Source: Anoxybacillus ayderensis
GTDB lineage: Bacteria > Bacillota > Bacilli > Bacillales > Anoxybacillaceae
Assembly: GCF_000833605.1 (NCBI RefSeq)
Contig: NZ_JXTG01000001.1
Coordinates: 1 to 64,000 of the forward strand
Direction: 5' to 3'
Length of the DNA stretch: 64,000 bases
Part shown: positions 46,015 to 54,590 of the stretch, piece by piece
Layout: the number at the start of each line of letters is the position of its first letter
How positions within the stretch are numbered: the stretch's first letter is position 1
Translations under genes and position numbers: made by a program
The notes under the pieces: model-generated
Database searches by the model: none
What the model was told of the DNA's origin: nothing
What the model saw: the letters and a program-made list of their open reading frames with translations, nothing else

Positions 46015-47613
46015 ATGAATGAACAGCAGTTTTTATTCCAACACCCTCCATTGATGAAATGGGAGGCCGTTGGGCAAAAGTTTGATCAATGTGCGATTTT
46101 TTTTGTTACGAACGAAGATGGCACAATTGTGTATATGGGCGAATCGTTTATGAGACAACTATCACGTCGCTATGGCGTCGTGCAACAACTCGTTGACCGT
46201 GCTCATGAAGCCATTTCTACATTACATACAAACAATATGTGGTGCGGACAAGCGATCGTCGATCATCGTCATGCATATGTGCACGTGTATTCGTTTCAAT
46301 CGCATTTCATTTGGACCGGGTGCTTTTTGATAGACGATGACGATTCCGATACATTAACGGGCGTCTTGTCGTACGATTCGTTTCAACATATGCTTTGCGA
46401 GCGAATAAATCAAAACGAACCGTTTACGTTATTGTCGCTTAATTTAGACCGATTTAAGTTTATTAACGATTTAATTGGCTATGAACGTGGAAACGAATTG
46501 TTAAAACAAGTAGCGGAGCGATTGCGTCGCTATGAAAACGGCATCGTTGCACGACAACATCGCGATCAATTTTTTCTCGCTTTTTATACGATTGACCGAA
46601 ATGAATTGCATCGTTTACTTGGCGAAATGATGCAATTATTTTCCGTCCCGTTTCAACTGACCGATCAAGAGTTGACGGTGACGCCAAGCATTGGAGTAAG
46701 CGTCTTTCCTCATGATGCAACCAATTGGACGACGCTCATGTCGTTTGCCGACTTGGCGCTTGAAATTGCGAAAGAAAACGGGGGAAATACGTACTGTTTT
46801 TATACGAACGAATTAAAAAAGACGAACGAAGAAAAATTGTACATTCAGCATAGCATTCGAAAAGCGTTAAAGCAAAATGAATTTATGCTCCATTATCAAC
46901 CGATTGTCGATATTCAAACAGGCGATATTGTGGCGGTCGAAGCACTGTTGCGTTGGCATCATCCGAAACGCGGCTGGATTTCGCCGGCGACGTTTATTCC
47001 GATCGCGGAGGAAACGAATTTAATTCAAGCGATTGGCGATTGGGTGTTGCGACAAGTATGTGAACAAAGTAAAGTGTGGAGGAAAAAAGGGCTCCCACAT
47101 GTGCAAATCGGCATTAACGTCTCGATTAAACAATTTTTGCAAGCGGATTTAGTGAAACATATTGAACACGTGTTGCGCACGTACGATTTAGATCCGTTTT
47201 GCTTAAAACTAGAAATTACAGAAAGTATGGCGATGCATCATATCGATTATGTGCTCGCTCAACTTCAATCGTTAAAAAGTTTAGGGCTTCAACTTGCCGT
47301 TGACGATTTTGGGACAGGCTATTCTTCGTTGAACTATTTAAAAAAGCTTCCGGTCGACATTATAAAAATTGACCGTTCGTTTGTGCAAGATATGGTGAAA
47401 CATTCATACGACTTATCGATCGTTCGCGCCGTCATTGAAGTGGCGCACAGCTTACAAATGAAAGTCATTGCCGAAGGGGTGGAAACGGAAGAGCAACTTG
47501 CGATTTTAAAACGAGAACGTTGCGACCGCGCCCAAGGCTATTATTTCAGCAAACCGCTCTCAGCTGAACAGTTTGAACAATTAGTCCAAAGTAAAAAAGG
47601 GCGATCTCATTAA
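46015..47613 (+). CDS. PAS-GGDEF(degenerate)-EAL c-di-GMP phosphodiesterase
   Basis: 532 residues: PAS-like N-terminus (about 20-110), GGDEF domain whose active site reads RQHRDQF instead of GGDEF (so no cyclase activity expected), and an EAL domain with EALLRW, the metal and loop-6 motifs (NVS, EITES, DDFGTGYSSL), catalytic Glu region EGVE and QGYYFSKP all intact. Predicted active phosphodiesterase; the dead GGDEF may bind GTP as a regulator. A hydrolase paired with the cyclases at 23 and 31 kb would lower c-di-GMP. Followed by a terminator. Confidence 0.9.
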   Translation: MNEQQFLFQHPPLMKWEAVGQKFDQCAIFFVTNEDGTIVYMGESFMRQLSRRYGVVQQLVDRAHEAISTLHTNNMWCGQAIVDHRHAYVHVYSFQSHFIWTGCFLIDDDDSDTLTGVLSYDSFQHMLCERINQNEPFTLLSLNLDRFKFINDLIGYERGNELLKQVAERLRRYENGIVARQHRDQFFLAFYTIDRNELHRLLGEMMQLFSVPFQLTDQELTVTPSIGVSVFPHDATNWTTLMSFADLALEIAKENGGNTYCFYTNELKKTNEEKLYIQHSIRKALKQNEFMLHYQPIVDIQTGDIVAVEALLRWHHPKRGWISPATFIPIAEETNLIQAIGDWVLRQVCEQSKVWRKKGLPHVQIGINVSIKQFLQADLVKHIEHVLRTYDLDPFCLKLEITESMAMHHIDYVLAQLQSLKSLGLQLAVDDFGTGYSSLNYLKKLPVDIIKIDRSFVQDMVKHSYDLSIVRAVIEVAHSLQMKVIAEGVETEEQLAILKRERCDRAQGYYFSKPLSAEQFEQLVQSKKGRSH

Positions 47614-47638
47614 GAGGCCGCCCTTTTGTGTAATATAA
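47595..47638 (+). terminator. terminator after the EAL gene
   Basis: AAAAGGGCG / CGCCCTTTT stem spanning the stop codon; T-run on plus strand. Confidence 0.8.
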
Positions 47639-47671
47639 TAAAGTATGATTGTTGAAGCTCGAAGCTTGTCC

Positions 47672-48118
47672 TTACCGAAATGTTTTCCCGAACCGATGCG
47701 GACGTGACCAGTCGTAACGTTTCGGCTTCGGTTGCACATCTTCTGGTGTGATGCCTGTATATGCTTGAAGTAAACGTTTCGCTTGAGACAACGGCATTTT
47801 AGCAACAGGGTTGCGATAAGAATCGTCCAACGTACCGAGATGAGGCAAATGCTTGAAGTCTTCTTTTGTTGGAGGTATGTGGAAGTAATATTGACCGATC
47901 GCCACAAGCACGTCCGACTTTTGTTGGCTGTACTTCGGATTTCGGGAAAAATGAAGCCCAACTTTTTTCGCTGTTCCTTCTTCGAGCATTTTTTCAATCG
48001 TTTTTTTCTTTAGCAAATACAAGTAAGAAGGATTTAACGCTGTTTTCGCATGACGGTTGACCGTAAACAGAGCGACCGATAAGTTTTCCACGGTGCATTC
48101 GACTGTTTCCATTGGCAT
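47672..48118 (-). CDS. kre: Kre (YkyB), repressor-of-ComK family protein
   Basis: 148 residues (B. subtilis YkyB is 154). TVENLSVALFTVNRHAKTAL, KKVGLHFSRNPKYSQQKSDV, FHIPPTKEDFKHLPHLGTLD and SYRNP match YkyB as I recall it. Kre lowers comK mRNA stability in B. subtilis. The reading frame continues upstream into a dispersed repeat, but AAAGGAG lies directly before ATG 48118 (second ATG 48112), so the longer form is rejected. In B. subtilis it follows cheV; here a long block separates them. Confidence 0.88.
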   Translation of the reverse strand: MPMETVECTVENLSVALFTVNRHAKTALNPSYLYLLKKKTIEKMLEEGTAKKVGLHFSRNPKYSQQKSDVLVAIGQYYFHIPPTKEDFKHLPHLGTLDDSYRNPVAKMPLSQAKRLLQAYTGITPEDVQPKPKRYDWSRPHRFGKTFR

Positions 48119-48140
48119 TCCACTCCTTTTTGAAAGATAA

Positions 48141-48335
48141 TATAAAATTTCAGATTTAGGGAGCTGTCTAGCTCCAAGCGCCATCGGCTCGAATCGCTCC
48201 GCCCCTTCTTTCGGCGGCGACACATTGAGACACTTCAGTGATGTTACCCACGCAGAACCGAGCGACCGCTTGGTTCGAGCTTTCCTCGGTGGGGCTTGTG
48301 CGCTCTTCGCCGATAAGCAGGCGCTTTTCGCTTTT
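48141..48335. repeat. dispersed palindromic intergenic repeat, copy 2 (with internal insertion)
   Basis: 195 bp, same family and orientation as 10988-11125. Flanks are almost identical; the centre has about 57 extra bases forming ACATTGA...TGATGT and ACCgAGCG/CGCTtGGT hairpins. It fills the divergent region between kre and ppx, directly upstream of the kre ribosome binding site, so it may sit in the kre leader. Confidence 0.85.
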
Positions 48336-48417
48336 CCTTTATACACTTTTATTATACACGATCGTCTATGTTTTTGGAAAATTTTTAATTCGTTTTTTAC
48401 ATAGAGGAGGGTAAACG

Positions 48418-49929
48418 TTGAAATACGGCATTATTGATATCGGCTCGAATACGATGCGCCTCGTCATTTACGAACGAAGCAAAAGCGGTCGGTTGCGCGA
48501 GCGGGAAAATGTAAAAATTGCAGCTCGCCTGCGCAACTATTTAACGGAAGACGGCTTTTTTACAGAGGAAGGATTGCACGTCCTTTTAGATGGACTACTC
48601 ACATTTCAAGATGTGACGCGTTTTCATCACCTGCACGATGTCAAATGTGTGGCGACGGCAACGATTCGTCAAGCGCGCAATCGCGATGACATCGTTCGCT
48701 TTATTGCAGAAAAAACCGATTTTCGTATTCGTATTTTATCCGAATATGAAGAAGCATACTACGGCTTTTTAGCCGTCATTCAATCGACGTCATTTCATGA
48801 AGGGATTACGGTCGATATTGGCGGTGGAAGTACGGAAGTGACGTATTTTCATAACCGCGAACTTGTCGACTATCATAGCTTCCCGTTTGGGGCGTTATCG
48901 CTAAAACGTCAGTTTGTCGCAGGAAACGTGCCGACAGATGAAGAACTACAAACGTTGCGTGCATACGTCGACAAACAATTTCAATCGCTTCCGTGGCTAA
49001 AACAACGCCGCCTGCCAATCATTGCGATCGGAGGAAGTGCCCGAAACGTCGTGCAAGTGCATCAAATGTTACAAAACTATCCGATTGCGGGCATTCATCA
49101 ATACGAAATGAAGCGAGACGACATTGTACAAGTAAAAAAATATTTGCGTTCGTTGACGTTTGAACAGCTGCAAAAAGTCGAATCATTATCGAAAGATCGA
49201 GCGGATTTAATTATTCCTGCGGTCGAAGTGTTTCAAACGTTATACGAAACCGTTGATGCGACGATGTTTATTTTAAGCCGAAAAGGATTGCGCGACGGCA
49301 TTTTTTACGAACAGTTTGGGCCGATCGTCTTTCCCAGCGTATTAGATGAAAGTTTTTTTGAACTAGCCCAAGATTACGAAGTAAATACAAACCATGTACA
49401 ACACGTATTAAAACTTGTCATTCAACTGTTTGAACAAATGCGCACGCTTTCGCTTTTTCCGCTAACGGGGGAAGATCTCGTCTTATTAAAGCGCGCCGCT
49501 CACGTGTTTTATTTAGGGCAATATGTCGATGAAGAAGCAAGCAGCCAACATACGTTTTATCTTTTAGCGAATCGAACGATTGACGGATTAAGCCATCGCG
49601 ATCGTGTGCAGCTTGCGCTTGTCGCTTCGTTTAAAAATAAGACGTTGTTTAAACAATACATTCAGCCGTTTCATTTGTGGTTTACCCGCGCAGAACAAAA
49701 AAAGCTTCGTTTTCTCGGTGCGCTATTAAAATTTGCTTACAGCTTAAACGATACGAAGCGAAACATCGTTGAGCGGGTGCAGCTTGAGCTTCAAGGGGAC
49801 ATAGTCGTCATGCATCTTTTTTGCAGTCAATCGTTTAAAGCGGAAGAATATCAAGCGGAAAAACATAAAAAACATGTGGAAAAAATGTTAAAACGCCCGA
49901 TTCAATTACAGTTTCATTTGGAGGGATGA
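48418..49929 (+). CDS. ppx: exopolyphosphatase Ppx/GppA family
   Basis: 503 residues with the actin-like ATPase-fold phosphatase motifs IDIGSNTMRLVIYE near the N-terminus and TVDIGGGSTEVTYF and IAIGGSARN further on, plus an HD-type C-terminal region. It hydrolyses terminal phosphate from polyphosphate (or pppGpp). TTG 48418 follows GGAGGG at 7 nt. Overlaps the ppk start region, a typical ppx-ppk operon. Confidence 0.92.
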   Translation: MKYGIIDIGSNTMRLVIYERSKSGRLRERENVKIAARLRNYLTEDGFFTEEGLHVLLDGLLTFQDVTRFHHLHDVKCVATATIRQARNRDDIVRFIAEKTDFRIRILSEYEEAYYGFLAVIQSTSFHEGITVDIGGGSTEVTYFHNRELVDYHSFPFGALSLKRQFVAGNVPTDEELQTLRAYVDKQFQSLPWLKQRRLPIIAIGGSARNVVQVHQMLQNYPIAGIHQYEMKRDDIVQVKKYLRSLTFEQLQKVESLSKDRADLIIPAVEVFQTLYETVDATMFILSRKGLRDGIFYEQFGPIVFPSVLDESFFELAQDYEVNTNHVQHVLKLVIQLFEQMRTLSLFPLTGEDLVLLKRAAHVFYLGQYVDEEASSQHTFYLLANRTIDGLSHRDRVQLALVASFKNKTLFKQYIQPFHLWFTRAEQKKLRFLGALLKFAYSLNDTKRNIVERVQLELQGDIVVMHLFCSQSFKAEEYQAEKHKKHVEKMLKRPIQLQFHLEG

Positions 49930-49931
49930 AT

Positions 49932-52016
49932 ATGGATTTAAGCCATCCGCGTTATTACAATAACCGCGAATTAAGTTGGCTAGCCTTCAACGAGCGCGTC
50001 TTGCAAGAAGCGATGGACGAACGCAATCCGTTATTAGAACGGCTGAAATTTTTAGCGATTTTTAGCTCGAATTTAGATGAGTTTTTTATGGTGCGCGTCG
50101 CGGGGTTAAAAGATCAAGTGAAAGCTGGATTTAATAAGCCGGAAAATAAAGCGGGATTAACGCCGAAAGAACAGTTGAAACAAATTGCGAAAAAAACGCA
50201 TACGCTTGTAAAATGGCAGTACGACATGTACAACGAAACGCTGTTGCCGATGTTAAATAAAGAAGGAGTATATTTGCTTGCTCCAAACGAGTGGAGCGAC
50301 GAACAGACGACATATTTACAGTCGTATTTTATGAAAAATATTTTTCCGGTGTTAACGCCGATGGCTGTCGATGCGTATCGTCCGTTTCCGATGTTGTTGA
50401 ACAAAAGTTTAAATTTAGCGATCGTCCTTGACGATGAGGAAGATGAAGATGAACGGAAAAAATTAGCGATCGTGCAAGTGCCGGCGGTGTTAAATCGCTT
50501 CATTCCATTGCCAGCAAACAACGACATGCACGCTTATGCGCTGTTAGAAGATGTCATTACGACGTTTATTCATACGTTATTTAAAGGATACACCGTTTCG
50601 TCTGTGACGCAATTTCGCATTACGCGCAACGCCGATTTAACGATTCACGAAGAAGGGGCGCGCGATTTATTAAAAGAAATTGAAAAAGAGCTAAAAAAGA
50701 GAAAATGGGGCGCAGCTGTTCGGCTTGAAATGAGCAAAAAAGGGTTTGACGAATGGGTGCTCGATTATTTATTAGATGAGTTAGAAATTCATGAAAAAGA
50801 TGTGTATCAAATTGACGGACCGATCGATTTAACGTTTTTCTTTTCGTTTTATTATGAAGTGGCGAAATATAAAGAACATCTCGTTTTTCAAACGCTCATT
50901 CCGCAACCCCCAAAAGATGTAGATGACGATGAAGATATATTTGAAAAAGCGAAAGAGCGCGATTTATTGTTTCATCACCCATATGAGTCGTTTGAGCCAG
51001 TCATTGATTTTATTTCCGATGCGGCAGACGATCCGGACGTGTTAGCGATCAAACAAACGCTGTATCGCGTCAGCGGAGATTCTCCGATCATTGAGGCGTT
51101 AAAACGAGCGGCGGAAAACGGCAAACAAGTGACCGTTCTCGTTGAATTGAAAGCGCGGTTTGATGAAGAAAATAACGTGCAGTGGGCGAAAGAGCTTGAA
51201 AAAGCAGGATGCCACGTCATTTATGGCATGACGCATTTAAAAACACATAGTAAAATTACGTTAATCGTTCGGCAAAAACATGGGAAAATTGAGCGGTTCG
51301 TTCATTTAGGAACAGGCAATTATAACGACGCGACCGCCAAAGTGTACACCGATTTTGGTTTGATTACGTCGAACGAACAATTTGGCGAAGATGCGACAAA
51401 CTTTTTTAATTATTTAAGCGGCTATATGGAAAAACCGGAATTTCGCCATTTAGTCGTCGCCCCGTTTGATTTACGGCAACAATTTTTACAGCTCATCGAC
51501 GAAGAAATTCGCTATCATAAACAATATGGCGATGGGCGCATCATCGCGAAAATGAACTCATTAACGGACAAACAGCTCATCATGAAGCTATACGAAGCGT
51601 CTCAAGCAGGGGTGCAAATTGATTTAATTGTGCGCGGCATTTGTTGTTTGCGCCCGCAAATGAAAGGGGTAAGCGAAAACATTCGCGTCCGCAGCATCGT
51701 CGGTCGCTTTTTAGAGCATAGCCGCGTATATTATTTTCATCACCATGGACAAGCGCGCGTCTTTTTATCATCTGCCGATTGGATGACGCGCAATATGGAC
51801 CGCCGCATCGAAATTTTATTTCCGATTTTTAAAAACGAATTAAAACAGCGGCTTATTGACGTGTTGCACATTTTGCTTTCTGATAATGTAAAAGCGCGCG
51901 AGCAAAACGAACGAGGCGAATATCATTATGTAAAACGGGAAGAAGGAGAAGAAGAAATAGATAGCCAAATGGTTTTATTTCACATGGCATACGATGTCGC
52001 AGACGATGAAGAATAA
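49932..52016 (+). CDS. ppk: polyphosphate kinase Ppk1
   Basis: 694 residues. N-terminal PRYYNNRELSWLAFNERVLQ, head domain, and the two phospholipase-D-like catalytic domains with the autophosphorylated His in THLKTHSKITLIVRQ and the second His in FLEHSRVYYFHHHG. Makes polyphosphate from ATP. ATG 49932 is preferred: GGAGGG lies 6 nt upstream, while ATG 49926 abuts it. Second gene of ppx-ppk-crcB-crcB. Confidence 0.95.
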   Translation: MDLSHPRYYNNRELSWLAFNERVLQEAMDERNPLLERLKFLAIFSSNLDEFFMVRVAGLKDQVKAGFNKPENKAGLTPKEQLKQIAKKTHTLVKWQYDMYNETLLPMLNKEGVYLLAPNEWSDEQTTYLQSYFMKNIFPVLTPMAVDAYRPFPMLLNKSLNLAIVLDDEEDEDERKKLAIVQVPAVLNRFIPLPANNDMHAYALLEDVITTFIHTLFKGYTVSSVTQFRITRNADLTIHEEGARDLLKEIEKELKKRKWGAAVRLEMSKKGFDEWVLDYLLDELEIHEKDVYQIDGPIDLTFFFSFYYEVAKYKEHLVFQTLIPQPPKDVDDDEDIFEKAKERDLLFHHPYESFEPVIDFISDAADDPDVLAIKQTLYRVSGDSPIIEALKRAAENGKQVTVLVELKARFDEENNVQWAKELEKAGCHVIYGMTHLKTHSKITLIVRQKHGKIERFVHLGTGNYNDATAKVYTDFGLITSNEQFGEDATNFFNYLSGYMEKPEFRHLVVAPFDLRQQFLQLIDEEIRYHKQYGDGRIIAKMNSLTDKQLIMKLYEASQAGVQIDLIVRGICCLRPQMKGVSENIRVRSIVGRFLEHSRVYYFHHHGQARVFLSSADWMTRNMDRRIEILFPIFKNELKQRLIDVLHILLSDNVKAREQNERGEYHYVKREEGEEEIDSQMVLFHMAYDVADDEE

Positions 52017-52028
52017 GGAGATGATGAT

Positions 52029-52415
52029 GTGAAAGAAAGCGGAGCGGTGGCCCTTGGCGGAGCGCTAGGGGCGCTATGTCGATACGGTGTAGCGATTGTA
52101 TTCCCATTTCTCACATTTCCGTGGGGAACGTTGCTCGTTAATTATATCGGTTCGTTTTTACTTGGGGCACTTACGTCTTACGTCGGAAAGAAAAAAATGG
52201 CCGAATGGTTGCGTCTCGGCATCGGAACAGGATTTTGCGGCGGATTGACGACGATGTCGACGTTTAGTAAAGAGACGATCATGCTATGGCACGAACATGT
52301 TGGACTTGCGAATGCATATGTGCTCACATCTTTCGTTGGGGGCTTGCTTTTTTGTTATGCAGGCGTGTATGTGGGAGAGCGAATGGGTATGAAAAAAGTA
52401 GGTGAGGCGTCATGA
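52029..52415 (+). CDS. crcB: fluoride efflux channel CrcB/Fluc, first subunit
   Basis: 128 residues, four membrane helices; GGALGALCRYG, LLVNYIGSFLLGAL (pore Asn) and GTGFCGGLTTMSTFSKE (Phe box) are the Fluc marks. GTG 52029 behind AAGGAG is the only in-frame start near the site. It overlaps its paralogue downstream: two-gene systems form heterodimeric F- channels. Confidence 0.93.
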   Translation: MKESGAVALGGALGALCRYGVAIVFPFLTFPWGTLLVNYIGSFLLGALTSYVGKKKMAEWLRLGIGTGFCGGLTTMSTFSKETIMLWHEHVGLANAYVLTSFVGGLLFCYAGVYVGERMGMKKVGEAS

Positions 52416-52744
52416 TTGCGGTCGCTCTTGGCGGAGCGTTTGGAGCGTGGTGCCGCTATCAGCTTGGCATATGGTTGTTGCGCTGGACGAGAAAATCACG
52501 TGTGCCGCTTTCCATTTTGTTCATTAATTGGCTCGGTTCGTTCGGGCTTGGCATCGTGCTTGCACACGACGTGCAAGCCGTCGGGATCACGGTTGGCTTT
52601 TTCGGAGCGTTTACGACGTTTTCGACATTTAGCGTTGAAGCGTTGCAACTATTATTAGGAAAGCGATATAAAGAAGCATCTCTTTACATCGTTGCCTCAC
52701 TCATCGGAAGCATATGTATGTTTCAAGCCGGGTTTATGTTATGA
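52412..52744 (+). CDS. crcB: fluoride efflux channel CrcB/Fluc, second subunit
   Basis: 110 residues and four membrane helices; GGAFGAWCRYQLG, LFINWLGSFGLGI and VGFFGAFTTFSTFSVE are the Fluc motifs. ATG overlaps the first subunit's stop (ATGA). Shorter than its partner, as usual for the second subunit. Converges with ykuE over a shared terminator. Confidence 0.93.
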   Translation: MIAVALGGAFGAWCRYQLGIWLLRWTRKSRVPLSILFINWLGSFGLGIVLAHDVQAVGITVGFFGAFTTFSTFSVEALQLLLGKRYKEASLYIVASLIGSICMFQAGFML

Positions 52745-52754
52745 CCCGGCTTTT
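52725..52754. terminator. bidirectional terminator, crcB and ykuE
   Basis: AAGCCGGGT / ACCCGGCTT stem; T4 on the plus strand and A-rich on the other. Both stop codons lie in it. Confidence 0.82.
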
Positions 52755-53587
52755 AATGTGAACAACGTTAATTCTGGTGGGGTTAAAAAGCGAAACGGCA
52801 TGCGCGTCGTTCCAAGGCCGCGATTGACGTATAAGGTGAGTTGCTCGACGTCGTAAAACCCTTCGACATATTGTTTCGCTAGCGGAGGGGTGACGAGCGG
52901 TCCAATCCACGGCAGTTGAATTTGTCCCCCGTGGCTATGACCAGACAGCTGAAGATGAAACGGATAGACGCTCGCTTGTGTGACAAGATCAGGCTCATGA
53001 ATAAGCGCAATCGTATACGTTTCCTTTGGCAACTGTTGCACCGTCTTTGCGAAATTTGGCTGACCGAGCATAAAATCGTCCAACCCCGCAATGACAATTT
53101 GTTCGTTCCCTTGACGAACACGTACCCATTCGTTCACGAGTAAACGAAACCCAGCGTTCTCCATCATGTCTTTGTATATATTTGTTCCGTATCCGCCGTG
53201 ATCGTGGTTTCCATAAATACAATACTTCCCAAGCGGAGCATGAAGCGTTTCTAATAGTGATGTAATCGCATCGACATGCTCATATTTGTTCGGTTCATCA
53301 AGCAAATCGCCTGTAAAACAAATGAGATGCGGATCGAGGTCGTTCATTCGTTTCACGACGCGTTGAAAATGGTCAACAGTATAATGATACCCTAAATGCA
53401 CGTCGCTAAATTGAAGAAGTCGACAGCCATCAAAGCTTTTTGGAATAAGCGGATGCACGATCTCGTAACGCCGTACCGTCAACTGCCTCGGCTCAATATA
53501 TTTGGCATACATATATCCCGCCGTGGAAAGCAACGCCCCTTTGACGAATAAAGAAAAAAACGTTTGTAAAAAATCTCGTCGTTTCAT
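52739..53587 (-). CDS. ykuE: Tat-type metallophosphoesterase YkuE
   Basis: 282 residues. N-terminal twin-arginine signal MKRRDFLQTFFSLF with a hydrophobic segment, then calcineurin-like phosphoesterase motifs QFSDVHLGY, FTGDLLDE, YGNHDHGG, and SGHSHGGQ. In B. subtilis YkuE is a TatAyCy-dependent, wall-bound phosphoesterase (from memory). ATG 53587 has GGTAAGG about 10 nt upstream; a TTG at 53596 is too close to the site. Confidence 0.9.
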   Translation of the reverse strand: MKRRDFLQTFFSLFVKGALLSTAGYMYAKYIEPRQLTVRRYEIVHPLIPKSFDGCRLLQFSDVHLGYHYTVDHFQRVVKRMNDLDPHLICFTGDLLDEPNKYEHVDAITSLLETLHAPLGKYCIYGNHDHGGYGTNIYKDMMENAGFRLLVNEWVRVRQGNEQIVIAGLDDFMLGQPNFAKTVQQLPKETYTIALIHEPDLVTQASVYPFHLQLSGHSHGGQIQLPWIGPLVTPPLAKQYVEGFYDVEQLTLYVNRGLGTTRMPFRFLTPPELTLFTLKAGS

Positions 53588-53666
53588 AATTTTCAAACCT
53601 TACCACGCGAAAATGTTCTTCATTCATTATAAAAGAAAAAAGTTGATAAAAACAGCAAAAACAATA

Positions 53667-53695
53667 TTAAAAATTTTCTAAATATATAGTACAAT
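53667..53695 (+). promoter_or_regulatory. sigma-A promoter of fadH
   Basis: TTAAAA, 17 bp, TACAAT. Start point expected near 53702, inside the FadR box. Confidence 0.5.
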
Positions 53696-53700
53696 AAAAA

Positions 53701-53718
53701 TGAATGAACAACCATTCA
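53701..53718 (+). promoter_or_regulatory. FadR operator before fadH
   Basis: TGAATGAACAACCATTCA matches 16 of 18 positions of the B. subtilis FadR box TGAATGAMTANTCATTCA (recalled). Position over the transcription start fits repression relieved by long-chain acyl-CoA. Confidence 0.78.
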
Positions 53719-53735
53719 TAAAAGGGGATGAGAAG

Positions 53736-54491
53736 ATGAAGGGGAAAGTTGTGATTGTGACAGGCGGTTCAAGCGGCATGGGAAAATATATGGCGAAGCG
53801 TTTTGCGGATGAAGGAGCGCATGTCGTCATTACCGGAAGAAGAAAGGAAGCGCTTGAAGAAGCGGCGAATGAGATCGGGGGAAGCGTGCTTCCGATCGTC
53901 ATGGACGTCCGTCAACCAGAATTAGTCGCTGCGATGGTAAAAGAAACAGATGAACGGTTCGGAAAAATTGATGCGTTAATTAATAACGCTGCAGGAAACT
54001 TTATTTGTCCAGCAGAAAAGCTATCGATTAACGGTTGGAATAGCGTCATCGACATCGTTTTAAACGGGACGTTTTATTGCAGTCGAGAAGTCGGAAACTA
54101 TTGGATTGAAAAAGGACAAAAAGGATCGATCATTAACATCGTTGCTACATATGCTTGGGGAGCGGGGGCAGGCGTCATTCATTCGGCATGCGCCAAAGCA
54201 GGCGTGCTAACGATGACGCGCACGTTAGCGGTCGAGTGGGGAAAAAAATACGGCTTTCGCGTCAACGCCATCGCTCCCGGTCCGATTGAGCGAACAGGTG
54301 GAGCAGAAAAGCTTATTTTATCAGAAGAGATGGAAAAGCGTGTGAAAGATAGCGTGCCGCTCGGCCGTTTCGGTACGCCAGAAGAAATTGCAGCAGTCGC
54401 CTCGTTTTTGCTTTCTGATGCGGCCGCATACATTAATGGCGAGTGCATTACGGTCGACGGCGGGCAATGGCTCAATCAACATCCGTTTTAA
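53736..54491 (+). CDS. fadH: 2,4-dienoyl-CoA reductase FadH (YkuF)
   Basis: 251 residues, SDR fold: VTGGSSGMGKYMAKRFA cofactor site, NNAAGNFICPAEKLSINGW (a hallmark of dienoyl-CoA reductases), and GGAEKLILSEEM. The YxxxK Tyr is replaced (HSACAKAG), which is normal for this subfamily. Reduces 2,4-dienoyl-CoA during beta-oxidation of unsaturated fatty acids. ATG 53736 follows AAAAGGGG; a FadR box and promoter lie just upstream. Confidence 0.9.
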   Translation: MKGKVVIVTGGSSGMGKYMAKRFADEGAHVVITGRRKEALEEAANEIGGSVLPIVMDVRQPELVAAMVKETDERFGKIDALINNAAGNFICPAEKLSINGWNSVIDIVLNGTFYCSREVGNYWIEKGQKGSIINIVATYAWGAGAGVIHSACAKAGVLTMTRTLAVEWGKKYGFRVNAIAPGPIERTGGAEKLILSEEMEKRVKDSVPLGRFGTPEEIAAVASFLLSDAAAYINGECITVDGGQWLNQHPF

Positions 54492-54492
54492 T

Positions 54493-54520
54493 GCGACGTT
54501 TGCTGACGTCGCTTTTCTTC
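54493..54520 (+). terminator. terminator after fadH
   Basis: GCGACGT / ACGTCGC stem followed by TTTTCTTCT. Confidence 0.78.
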
Positions 54521-54590
54521 TGTTTCCCGACAAGCACTTTTATTTTTCTTATGATATAATGAGTGAAAAAACGGGGGAGGAAGCGTCGTT

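Noticed and set aside
48119-48346. 76-residue N-terminal extension of Kre
   Set aside because: It is a translation of the dispersed repeat; the ribosome binding site and family homology begin at 48118.
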